Origin: SAR202 cluster bacterium bin87
GTDB lineage: Bacteria > Chloroflexota > Dehalococcoidia > Lucifugimonadales > UBA3495
NCBI GenBank assembly: GCA_002238825.1
Contig: MPNC01000001.1
Coordinates: 620,001 to 684,000, forward strand
Length of the DNA stretch: 64,000 nt
Reading direction: 5' to 3'
The notes below the pieces were generated by a model. It ran no database searches and was not told where the DNA came from. It saw nothing but the letters and a program-made list of their open reading frames with translations. The position numbers and the translations under genes are program-made. Positions 16,466-24,960 of the stretch are shown here, in pieces (the stretch's first letter is position 1; every line of letters starts with the position of its first letter).

Positions 16466-17248
16466 ATGATTTGGTGCCGCTTTCAGGTAGGCGAAAAGAT
16501 CAGCTTCGGGATCGTTGACGCCGGCCGGGTTACTGAGGTGTGGGGCGACCCGCTGGTTGATTACGCTGTCACCAGTCACACCTACTCCCTCGACCAGGTG
16601 AAGCTGCTGGCCCCGATCAAACCCGGGATGCTGTACGCAGCCGGGCCCAATTACCGGGGCCACGTTGAGGGTATGGCGGCACGTCGTGGGGCTCCGCCGG
16701 CTTATCCGGATCGCCCGTCGCCCAACTACCGGTCGATCCACGCCATCGTCGGCACTGAGGAGAACATCGTGGTCCCCACCGAATCCTCCGGCGCAGTCCA
16801 GCCGGAGGGCCAGCTGGCGGTGGTCATCGGCAAAAAAGCTCGCAACGTTCCGGTCAGCCAGGCGCTGGACTACGTTTTCGGCTACTCCATCGGCAACGAC
16901 ATCAGCCAGCGGCCCTGGCAGCAGGCCGACCGCACCATGTTCCGGGGCAAGAACTGCGACACCTGGAAACCCATGGGGCCGTGGATCGTCACCGACCTGG
17001 ACCCTAAGGGATTTCGCATCGTCGTCCGCCACAACGGCGAGGTTTGGGAGGACTTCTCATCGGCGGATCAGATCTGGGATACCGCCACCTGGATCCACGA
17101 GCTCAGCAAGTACGCCACACTTCACCCGGGCGACGTCCTCTGGATGGGCACCGAGGGAGCGGACGGTGACATGTTCCCGGGAGACACCATCGAGGTCGAA
17201 ATCAGCGGCATCGGGACGCTGCGCAACTACGTGGTGGCGGAGGAGTAG
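16466..17248 (+). CDS. Fumarylacetoacetate hydrolase family protein
   Basis: This protein has 260 residues, with CAAGGAGCAATCTC before the ATG. The FAH C-terminal fold is clear: LLAPIKPGMLYAAGPNYRGH, QLAVVIGKKARNV, FGYSIGNDISQR, GDVLWMGTEGADGDMFPGD and EVEISGIGTLRN. Family members cleave C-C bonds of diketo acids, decarboxylate oxaloacetate, or hydrate and isomerise catabolic intermediates using a divalent metal bound by Glu-x-Glu and a later Asp. Here the pair reads E114-G-Q116, with the second Glu replaced by Gln (codon 16811-16813); the Asp (D145) is kept. The metal site is therefore altered, so activity may differ from the usual hydrolases. It follows a 2-hydroxyacid dehydrogenase and probably shares a catabolic role. 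Confidence 0.85.
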   Translation: MIWCRFQVGEKISFGIVDAGRVTEVWGDPLVDYAVTSHTYSLDQVKLLAPIKPGMLYAAGPNYRGHVEGMAARRGAPPAYPDRPSPNYRSIHAIVGTEENIVVPTESSGAVQPEGQLAVVIGKKARNVPVSQALDYVFGYSIGNDISQRPWQQADRTMFRGKNCDTWKPMGPWIVTDLDPKGFRIVVRHNGEVWEDFSSADQIWDTATWIHELSKYATLHPGDVLWMGTEGADGDMFPGDTIEVEISGIGTLRNYVVAEE

Positions 17249-17369
17249 CCGGTAATCATTGCATTTTCCGATCCGCCACTCGCTGCATGTCGCAGGGACG
17301 CCTGTGACTTGGCCGGGGAATGTTCCGTTGAAATGCCGGCAGCGAGGTCAGACGGTTCGTTGTAGCCCG

Positions 17370-18263
17370 TTATTGTTGTGTCCGAAAAGCCTGGAACGAC
17401 TCGAGCATCCGACTGAGCGCGCCTTCGTATTCAACGCTTTCGACGCAGCGTGAAAGCGTTACGGTGATCGCCGGCGGCGGATGACGCTGTTCCAACTGGG
17501 TGGGGACCAGGAGCCGTTGGACGGCGGTGTTGCAAACCTTCTCCGGGTCGACAGACGCATCCAATCGGGTTTGGTAGAGCGCCTTGTTGCCGTTTTGTTC
17601 GATCACCTCCACCGATTTGGGCTCCGCAATCACGGAGACCTCCCCCTCCTGGTATTCGAAGGGTTCTCGCCACGACCTGCTGAGCGCAAGGAACAAGGTT
17701 TCGGTGCTGTCCGCGTAATAGCGCGCCGGCTTGATACTCACCTGCATTCGCGCCTTGCCATCGGGGGAGGCAAACTCAGCTTCATCGCAGGAGGATTGCT
17801 CCCGGGTCCACAAGGCTGGAACGTCCACGCGGAAATTTGGCTTGATGAAGCAATTACCGGGGTTGTTCCGGTCGATATTGTGGTTATAGCTTGACCAGGC
17901 CACGGGCGTTGGCGATGGCGTTGGGAAAGGAGTCGCCGTGGGCGCGGGCGTGGGTGGAACGGTAGGCGGAGGTGTGGGTGCCGGTGTTTCGGTTGACGCT
18001 GGAGCAAGCGTTGGTTCCGGCGTTGCCTCTGGAATTTCGGTTGGCATCGGAGTGACGGTGGGAGCCGGTGAGGTAGGAGGCGCTGCGGCAGTCGGCATTG
18101 GCCGTTGGGTTGCAGGCGGGAGCACCGTCGCGGTGGGCGTCGGGGGCTCGATTGTCGCTTGGTCATTCGCCGGCGCAGGTTCACCGCCACACGCCAGAGA
18201 CACCAGCGCCATCAGCGCAAGCCCGGCCACGATTTTTGCATACGGATGTGCCATGACAACCAT
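17370..18263 (-). CDS. Pro/Thr-rich linker lipoprotein, function unknown
   Basis: This protein has about 297 residues. The start is one of three close ATG codons (18287, 18263 or 18254); the signal peptide IVAGLALMALVSLAC ends at a lipobox. A Pro/Thr/Ala-rich spacer of about 105 residues follows, typical of cell-surface lipoproteins that need to reach through a layer. The folded part begins at WSSYNHNIDR and has four cysteines (NCF, SSC, VCN, SRC) that could pair, with PNFRVDVPALWTREQ and MQVSIKPARYYAD. This arrangement recalls small extracytoplasmic domains of the PsbP/LpqN kind, but that is only an impression. It is downstream of the HyuA-HyuB gene on the same strand after a gap of about 240 bases. 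Confidence 0.6.
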   Translation of the reverse strand: MVVMAHPYAKIVAGLALMALVSLACGGEPAPANDQATIEPPTPTATVLPPATQRPMPTAAAPPTSPAPTVTPMPTEIPEATPEPTLAPASTETPAPTPPPTVPPTPAPTATPFPTPSPTPVAWSSYNHNIDRNNPGNCFIKPNFRVDVPALWTREQSSCDEAEFASPDGKARMQVSIKPARYYADSTETLFLALSRSWREPFEYQEGEVSVIAEPKSVEVIEQNGNKALYQTRLDASVDPEKVCNTAVQRLLVPTQLEQRHPPPAITVTLSRCVESVEYEGALSRMLESFQAFRTQQ

Positions 18264-18500
18264 TTCTGGTTGAATATTGGCAAACATAGTCCTTTGCGTG
18301 TTTGGTATTCTGTCCGCAGATTTTTGTGCAAACTAGCGATTTATGAGCCTTGGCTGTTTCACATCGTGGCCGTAAGGGCCGAATGAGACGCGAACCGCCC
18401 GCAATACAGCAGCGGAATTGGCCAGTCCACTGCAAATCGATCAGCCGCTATCCGGGTCACTTCTCGCGTCCAGGACCGCGCTCGAGTGGCGCGACACGGT

Positions 18501-21500
18501 TCACCGGTACGTTACATAACCGTTCTTCAGGTCCCACGCTGCCGCATCGCGTTCCCGGTTTCCCGGCTCTCCGTATCCGCCCCCTCCGGAGGACAGGCAG
18601 ATAATGTGGTCGCCCGGGTTGACCAGGACGCCCACCTCCTTGGAGCCCAGGACGCGCTCGGTGCCGTCGGAGACGATCTTATAGTGGTGCGGCCGTCCCT
18701 CGGCGCCGCCAAAGAGGCCGAAGGGTGGGACCACCACGCCGTCGCCGGCGGTGTTGAGCAGGGCCGGCCCCTCACCTTCGTAAACCAGGTCACACACCGC
18801 TCCCAGGCCGCCGCGCCACGCTCCCGGCCCGCCCGAGTCTGGAAGCAGCTCGTGACGCTCGATGAATAAGGGGAACCGCTCTTCCGTCACCTCGATGCTG
18901 GGGGACCGAATGCCGCCGGCCACGTTGATTTCGCCCACGTTGGACCAGCCATCGAAACCCTCCGACGCTCCCCCGCCGCCCCGGGCCAGGAAGAAGTGCC
19001 AGATGAACTGCCGCCCTGTCCTGGGATCCATGCCCGTGATGGCGTAGCGCAAACGACGGGAGAAGCCGGCGGACACGGCGGCCGGAATCGCGGGAGCCAG
19101 CGCCTTGAACACCGCCTCAACCACCTCCTCGGCGCAGTGGTTGGTGCTCATGCACACCGGAGCCGGCGGGTTGGCGTTGACCACCAGGCCGCGCGGAGCG
19201 ACGATTTGAACCGGCCGCATGGAGCCCTCGTTGCGGGCCACATCCATGGGGGCCAGATACATGATGGCGGCGTGGGCCAGTGACCGCGTGTTGGCGTAGG
19301 CGCTGTTGATGAACCCCTCCACCTGCGGGCTGGATTCGCTGAGGTCGATTGTCATGGAGTCGCCGGCAATGGTGACCGTCGCCCGTATGGGCACCAGCTT
19401 GCTGTCGAAACCGTCGTCGTCCACCAGCGATTCGCCGCGGTAGACACCGTCTGGCCAACCGGAAATGAACTGCCGGACCTGCCGCTCGGTGGCCGCCAGG
19501 ATCTCGGATACCACCTCCATCAGCCGGTCGGCGCCGTAGTCCGCGAGCAGCGATCGGATTCGCTGCGCCGCCAGCGTCACGGAACCTATCTGTGCGTTGA
19601 GGTCGCCGAGGAAATTCTCCGGTTGTCGCACATTGGCCGACATCATCTGGAGCAGGTCGTTACGGGGTACGCCCTTGTCATAAAGCCGCAACGGAGGTAT
19701 GCGGAGGCCCTCCTGGAATATCTCGTTGGCGCCCGGGTTGTAACCTCCGTGGGTGCCTCCGCCAACGTCGCTGTGATGCGCGCGGTTCACTCCGTAAAAC
19801 AGGGGTTGTCCCTGGTGAAATACCGGACGGATGATGGTGATGTCCGGCAGATGGCTGCCGCCGAAATAGGGGTCGTTCAGGATGAACAGATCACCGTCGT
19901 GTATATCCTCGCCGAAATAGTCCCGGACCGCGGCGCCGGCTACCGGCAGCGCGCTGATGTGCACCGGGATGCCCTCGCCCTGGGCCACCAACTGGCAGTC
20001 GCCATCGAGGATAGCGGTGGAAAAATCCCGGCTGGAGTTGAGTATCTGGGACATGGCCGTGCGTAGCATCGCCTCGGTCATCTCCTGAGCGATGGACTCC
20101 AACCGGTGCTCGACCACTGCCATGGTGATCGGGTCGTTGTGCGCGGCGCCGTCCGCAGTGTCGGTCCGGGTGGAACTGGCCGCTGTGGTCTGTCCGCCCG
20201 GGGTGACTTGCTGACTCACCTGCAACTCCACCCCACCCATGGCGTCGACCGTGGCGCGGTCTCCGGGCCACATCAGGATAGTGGTGCATTCCGATTCCAG
20301 GATCGCCGGGCCGGTAATTTCCGTGCTCGCGGGCAATTGGTCCGCGGCGTAGATCTGCGCTTCGCACCAGTCCTCCAGGTAGACGCGGCGAGAGCCGACA
20401 GGTGCTGCCTGGTCCCCAGCCTCCATCTGGTCCAACTGGGCAATCCTGGGCAGTTTGCCTACCGCCACCGATCGCAAGGTGACCAGCCGTACCTCCTGGT
20501 CCTGCTGGTTGTACGAGTAAAGCTCCTCGTATCTGCGATGGAAATTGGACGTGAGTTCGGCCAGGAACTCTGTGTCCGGCAGCGCGGGATCGGGCAGCGG
20601 CACCGTGACTTCATAGATTTGGTCCAGGTATCGCATATCGGCCGAATACTGGATTTCCACCGCCGCCGGGACGACGCCCTGGGAGAGCAGTTTTTGCCGT
20701 CCTTGTTCCCCCAGTTCCGCCAAAATGGTTCGCAGCTCGTCCAGGTCAAGCCGGTCCAGACTCACCGGGTATGATCGGAAGAAGTCGTACCTGATGTCAG
20801 TGTTCAGCATCCCGTATGCAGACAACACGGGTGCCGACGACGGGATGTACACCTTCCCCACCTGCAACTGCCGGGCCACCTCGGAGGCGTGGAGACCCGA
20901 CGCTCCCCCAAATCCCATCATGCTGAACTCGCGCGGGTCAACGCCGCGTTGCACCGACATCAGCCGGATCCCCTCGGCGATGGTGGTGCACACGACCTTG
21001 AACACGCCAAACGCGGCATCCGCGTCTGAGAGATTGAGCGGAGAACCGACGTGGTCAGCGAGCGCCTGCTGGGCCGCTGCGGTGTCCAGGCTGGCTCGAC
21101 CCCCGAGGAAGTTGCTGGCATCCAGGTAGCCCAGCGCCAAACTCGCATCGGTTACGGTTGGGTTGACGCCGCCCTTGCGATAGCACGCCGGGCCGGGATC
21201 CGCGCCGGCGCTGTCCGGGCCTACGTGGAGGATGCCACCTTCATCCACTCTGGCGATGCTGCCGCCGCCGGCGCCCAGGGTGTGGATATCGATCATCGGA
21301 GCGGCAATCTTCCAACCGGCCTCGAACTTCTCGTTGGTGATGTGCGGGACACCGTTTTCGATCAGCGAAATATCCGTGCTTGTCCCGCCCATGTCGAAGG
21401 CGATGATCTTTGGTTCCGCCAACAGCTGTCCCAGGTACGCAGCGGCGCTGACGCCTCCGGCCGGGCCCGACAGAATGGCGCGCACCGCCATCCGGCGGGA

Positions 21501-22259
21501 ATCGTCGATTGGCGCAACCCCGCCGTTGGACTGCATGATCAGCACGTCCTTCAGTTGCGGGTAAGATTCGAAGCGCTCACCCAAATGGGCAAGATAGCGG
21601 CTGAACACCGGACCAACGTAGGAGTTGATCACCGTCGTGCTCAGGCGGTCGAACTCCTTGATTTGAGGGATCACCTCGTGGGAGAGGGAAGTGTAAAGAT
21701 CAGGGAATCGGCGACGTATTATTTCTCCCGCCTGTTGCTCGTGCGAAGGATTGAGGTACGAGAACAGGAAACAAACCGCCAGCGCTTCGGCTCCCTCTTG
21801 AACCAGGTATTCCAGTTGTTGTTCCAGCGATTTGGTGTCCAGCGGGCGGTGAACGACGCCGTTCGCCCTGATCCGTTCCGGGACGTCCACCCGCAGATAG
21901 CGGGCAGCCAGCGGTTCCACGGGCGTCATCCGCAGGTTGTACCGGTCTTCTTTCAACCCCTCGCGCATCTCCAGCAGATCGCGGAAACCGTCGGTGGTGA
22001 TCAGTCCCACCTTGGCGCCTTTCCGCTCCACCAGCGTGTTGGTGGCGACCGTTGAGCCGTGGATCACCAGGTCGGTGTCTCCCAGCATTTGTTCCGGCGA
22101 CAAACTGTACGCGGCGGCGGCTTCCCGCAGGCCGATCATGACGCCCTGAGAGGGGTCGTCGGGAGTGGTCGGCGTTTTGAAAAAACGAGGCCCCCCGGTT
22201 TCGCCGACCACCACGAAGTCTGTGAACGTGCCTCCGACGTCTATCCCGATTTTGTACAC
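18501..22259 (-). CDS. Fused hydantoinase/5-oxoprolinase (HyuA-HyuB)
   Basis: This protein has 1252 residues, starting at a GTG six bases after GGAGG. Residues 1 to about 690 are the HyuA/N-methylhydantoinase A part: the ASKHA nucleotide-binding start YKIGIDVGGTFTDFVVV, FDMGGTSTDISLIENG and HTLGAGGGSIARVDEGG. A Thr/Ala/Gly-rich linker (about 690-715) leads to the HyuB part (to about 1245): LNDPYFGGSHLPDITIIRP, HHSDVGGGTHGGYNPGA and FLARGGGGASEGFDGW. Family members open five-membered lactams such as hydantoins or 5-oxoproline with ATP. Bacterial HyuA and HyuB are commonly separate genes; here they form one chain as in eukaryotic 5-oxoprolinase. The substrate is not determinable. With no transporter beside it, it may serve salvage of cyclic imides or amides. 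Confidence 0.9.
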   Translation of the reverse strand: MYKIGIDVGGTFTDFVVVGETGGPRFFKTPTTPDDPSQGVMIGLREAAAAYSLSPEQMLGDTDLVIHGSTVATNTLVERKGAKVGLITTDGFRDLLEMREGLKEDRYNLRMTPVEPLAARYLRVDVPERIRANGVVHRPLDTKSLEQQLEYLVQEGAEALAVCFLFSYLNPSHEQQAGEIIRRRFPDLYTSLSHEVIPQIKEFDRLSTTVINSYVGPVFSRYLAHLGERFESYPQLKDVLIMQSNGGVAPIDDSRRMAVRAILSGPAGGVSAAAYLGQLLAEPKIIAFDMGGTSTDISLIENGVPHITNEKFEAGWKIAAPMIDIHTLGAGGGSIARVDEGGILHVGPDSAGADPGPACYRKGGVNPTVTDASLALGYLDASNFLGGRASLDTAAAQQALADHVGSPLNLSDADAAFGVFKVVCTTIAEGIRLMSVQRGVDPREFSMMGFGGASGLHASEVARQLQVGKVYIPSSAPVLSAYGMLNTDIRYDFFRSYPVSLDRLDLDELRTILAELGEQGRQKLLSQGVVPAAVEIQYSADMRYLDQIYEVTVPLPDPALPDTEFLAELTSNFHRRYEELYSYNQQDQEVRLVTLRSVAVGKLPRIAQLDQMEAGDQAAPVGSRRVYLEDWCEAQIYAADQLPASTEITGPAILESECTTILMWPGDRATVDAMGGVELQVSQQVTPGGQTTAASSTRTDTADGAAHNDPITMAVVEHRLESIAQEMTEAMLRTAMSQILNSSRDFSTAILDGDCQLVAQGEGIPVHISALPVAGAAVRDYFGEDIHDGDLFILNDPYFGGSHLPDITIIRPVFHQGQPLFYGVNRAHHSDVGGGTHGGYNPGANEIFQEGLRIPPLRLYDKGVPRNDLLQMMSANVRQPENFLGDLNAQIGSVTLAAQRIRSLLADYGADRLMEVVSEILAATERQVRQFISGWPDGVYRGESLVDDDGFDSKLVPIRATVTIAGDSMTIDLSESSPQVEGFINSAYANTRSLAHAAIMYLAPMDVARNEGSMRPVQIVAPRGLVVNANPPAPVCMSTNHCAEEVVEAVFKALAPAIPAAVSAGFSRRLRYAITGMDPRTGRQFIWHFFLARGGGGASEGFDGWSNVGEINVAGGIRSPSIEVTEERFPLFIERHELLPDSGGPGAWRGGLGAVCDLVYEGEGPALLNTAGDGVVVPPFGLFGGAEGRPHHYKIVSDGTERVLGSKEVGVLVNPGDHIICLSSGGGGYGEPGNRERDAAAWDLKNGYVTYR

Positions 22260-22720
22260 CTGGGACCTCCTCGTTTTGCTGGCGGCAACCGTGCCTGACC
22301 GGCAGCATCATACGCCATCCAGTTCGCGGGTTCAGCGACTCCGCATTGATTTGTTCCAGGGGACCCGGGCCGGCGCAGCCGTGCCCTGGCTGATGCATGT
22401 CGTTTGCCGGGATTCCTACCCACAGATATAATTCTTGGCGTCGATGGTGCCCAACTCGCTCAGGTCGGCCCATAGTGGCCATGATAAGCACCGGTGGCAC
22501 TTGAGGATGTCCCCAGGATTTTGCACCTGAACTTATGCTGCGTCGCGCGCTGAGTAACGCCCAGGGTTTGCGAATAGCTCATTGTCCGCGGCACGATTCT
22601 TGCCAAGGCCGGCCCATGACCAAATAACGGCAAGGGCACAAAGTCCTATGCAGTCGGCGGGGTGGCCGGCCCACCTACCAGACCAAATCAACCAACGATT
22701 ACCTGATTGGAGTTTTTTCT
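22260..22720. other. Divergent intergenic region
   Basis: These 461 bases separate the minus-strand HyuA-HyuB gene from the plus-strand monooxygenase. Promoters for both should lie here. I see no gene, strong hairpin or convincing -35/-10 pair. Confidence 0.4.
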
Positions 22721-23746
22721 ATGAAGTTCGGCATTATGGCGATGCCCCAGCATCCATCAACCGACTCCGCCACGCAGCGATTCCACGAAACCGTGGAGTT
22801 GACGCGGTTGGCTCGGGACGCCGGGTTCAGTTCGATCGCCTGCGGCCAGCATTTCCTTTCGCCGCCGTACCAGAACCTCCAGAGCATCCCGTTGCTGGCC
22901 CGGTTGGCCGCCGATTCGGGCGACATGAAGCTGGTGCTTTCCATTCTGCTGCTGCCTCTGTATTCACCCGCTGACGTCGCGGAAACCGTAGCGACGCTGG
23001 ACGTAATCAGTGACGGTCGCGTGGTGCTGGGCGTCGGCCTTGGATACCGTGACATCGAGTACCAGGCGTTTAACGTAGAGCGGCGGCATCGGGTTGGGCG
23101 TTTCCTGGAAAGCCTGGAACTCGTCCGCAGGCTGTGGACCGAGGACGAAGTCACATTCCACGGCAAGCACTTCAATCTGGACAACGCGACCTGTGCTATT
23201 CGACCGGTGCAGCAGCCGCATCCGCCAATGTGGGTCGCGGCCAACTTTGACACTGTGGTCCGCAGAGCCGGTGAACTCGGCTTGCCCTGGTTCGTCAATC
23301 CCCACGCCACCCTGGCAACCCTGGAAAGGCAGACGGCGATCTACAAGGAGGGCCTGGCTGCCGGTGGACAAGAGATGCCCGCCGAGATGCCCATAATCAA
23401 GGAGATGCACATCGCGCCGACCCATGAAGAGGCGGTCCGGAACGCGCAGCCCTATATGGAAGCCAAGTATCAGGCCTACGCCGACTGGGGCCAGGACAAA
23501 GCCCTGCCCGGCGAGGAGGACTTCCGGATTCCATTCGAAGAACTGGCCCGCGACCGGTTCATCCTCGGCAGCGGGGAAGAGGTAATCCAGCAGATCGAAG
23601 ACCACCACCAGCGTGTGGGCGCGAACCACTTCATGTTCCGGATCTGGTATCCGGGCATGGATGCCCGCATGGCGATGCGTGTTGTGGAACAGATGGGCGA
23701 CACGGTCATTCCGTACTTCGAAAGCCGGTACGGCGCCGAGAACTGA
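22721..23746 (+). CDS. Luciferase-like flavin-dependent monooxygenase
   Basis: This protein has 341 residues of the LLM class: MKFGIMAMPQHPS start, DVISDGRVVLGVGLGYRDIEY, RVGRFLESLELVRRLWTED and a C-terminal GSGEEVIQQIEDHHQRVGANHF. The TIM-barrel family uses reduced FMN (or F420 in relatives) to oxygenate substrates such as sulfonates, amines or ketones, or to transfer hydride. The segment FNVERRHRVGRF replaces the F420-type pattern, so an FMN partner is more likely. GGAG lies eight bases upstream of the ATG. It stands alone, 101 bases before glmR. Expanded families of such enzymes are a known feature of SAR202 genomes and are thought to attack recalcitrant organic matter. The substrate is unknown. 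Confidence 0.85.
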   Translation: MKFGIMAMPQHPSTDSATQRFHETVELTRLARDAGFSSIACGQHFLSPPYQNLQSIPLLARLAADSGDMKLVLSILLLPLYSPADVAETVATLDVISDGRVVLGVGLGYRDIEYQAFNVERRHRVGRFLESLELVRRLWTEDEVTFHGKHFNLDNATCAIRPVQQPHPPMWVAANFDTVVRRAGELGLPWFVNPHATLATLERQTAIYKEGLAAGGQEMPAEMPIIKEMHIAPTHEEAVRNAQPYMEAKYQAYADWGQDKALPGEEDFRIPFEELARDRFILGSGEEVIQQIEDHHQRVGANHFMFRIWYPGMDARMAMRVVEQMGDTVIPYFESRYGAEN

Positions 23747-23755
23747 CCCCTGCGG

Positions 23756-23785
23756 TTGACTGGGCCAACTGACCGTCCATATACT
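23756..23785 (+). promoter_or_regulatory. Sigma70-type promoter for glmR-glmS
   Basis: TTGACT (23756-23761) and TATACT (23780-23785) are separated by 18 bases, about 60 bases before the glmR start. It overlaps the end of the monooxygenase transcript, giving the pair its own start. Confidence 0.55.
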
Positions 23786-23847
23786 GCTACGGGCCCAAAC
23801 TCGGCGACAAGGTTGTATGCCTGCAAGATTCGACGGGTTTCGGCCGG

Positions 23848-24942
23848 ATGCCGATGAGCAATAAAAAAATTGTCGTAGTCGGTGGCGGTACGGGCAACCA
23901 TACCACCCTGACTGGACTGCGTTCCCGTGAATGCGATGTCACGGCGATAGTCGCGATGAGCGACAGCGGAGGCAGCAGCGGTCGCCTTCGCGACGAGATG
24001 GGCCACCTGCCGCCCGGGGACCTGCGCCGCTGTTTGATGGCCCTGGCTTCCGACTCCGCTGAATCCAACTTGATGCGGCGGCTTTTCGACTATCGTTTTT
24101 CCACCGGCGACGGGCTGAACGGCCACAGTTTCGGAAACCTGCTCCTGGCCGCCCTCACCGAAGTCACGGGAGACACGATCACCGCAATTGATGAGGCGGC
24201 GCGAATTCTCGGGATCCGAGGCACGGTGCTGCCGGTCACCTTGACGCGGTCTACCCTGTGCGCCCGGCTGGTTGATGGCTCGGAGTTGACCGGAGAGTCA
24301 GCCATCGACCTGAGAAATGACCGCCTCGACGTCGCCATCGATTACATCCATTTGGACCCAAAGGCGTACGTGTACCCGCCCGTTCTGGACGCAATCGCGG
24401 AGGCCGACGCCATCATACTGGGCCCCGGCGACATATACACCAGCGTGTTGCCAAATCTGTTGGTTGAGGACGTCGCGCAGGCGATCAACGATTCCGATGC
24501 CATCAAGATCCACGTTTGCAACCTGATGACCAAGCCCAACGAGAGCGCGGGGTTCCGCACCTCCGATTTCCTCGCCCTCCTGATGGAATACCTGGGAACC
24601 AGCCAACCCCTGGATTTCCTGCTAATCAACAACACGCCGGCGCCCCCGAGGTTGTTGGAACGCTACGCCGCAGAAGGCCAACATCCGGTGGCTGTCGACG
24701 AGCCGGCCTCTCTGACCATGGTCGGGCGAATAGTGCAGAGACCGCTGATGGCGCCCGGAGTTTTCATCCGCCACAACCCGACCGCATTGGCGGCGGCGAT
24801 CATGGATCTCGTCGACGCCGCGGGCGGAACACGCCGGGAGACGGCAACTGCGCCATTGGTTTTCGACTGCGACGACCTCGGCGACGTGCTGGTGCCGCAA
24901 GAAACCATGACCGTTGGCAGCGCGAACGCTGACGGTGACTGA
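23848..24942 (+). CDS. glmR: GlmR/YvcK family UDP-GlcNAc-sensing protein (CofD fold)
   Basis: This protein has 364 residues. The sequence opens KKIVVVGGGTGNHTTLTGLR, followed by AIVAMSDSGGSSGRLRDEMG, LPPGDLRRCLMALA, GHSFGNLLLAALTEVTGD and ADAIILGPGDIYTSVLPNLLV, all diagnostic of the YvcK branch of the CofD fold rather than of the F420 enzyme. In Bacillus and relatives GlmR binds UDP-GlcNAc and stimulates GlmS, tuning carbon flow into peptidoglycan precursors. Here glmS begins only 18 bases downstream, which matches that function. ATG 23854 is an alternative start two codons on. The C-terminal 15 residues are variable. Confidence 0.9.
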   Translation: MPMSNKKIVVVGGGTGNHTTLTGLRSRECDVTAIVAMSDSGGSSGRLRDEMGHLPPGDLRRCLMALASDSAESNLMRRLFDYRFSTGDGLNGHSFGNLLLAALTEVTGDTITAIDEAARILGIRGTVLPVTLTRSTLCARLVDGSELTGESAIDLRNDRLDVAIDYIHLDPKAYVYPPVLDAIAEADAIILGPGDIYTSVLPNLLVEDVAQAINDSDAIKIHVCNLMTKPNESAGFRTSDFLALLMEYLGTSQPLDFLLINNTPAPPRLLERYAAEGQHPVAVDEPASLTMVGRIVQRPLMAPGVFIRHNPTALAAAIMDLVDAAGGTRRETATAPLVFDCDDLGDVLVPQETMTVGSANADGD

Positions 24943-24960
24943 TCCCCCGGTGACATAGGA

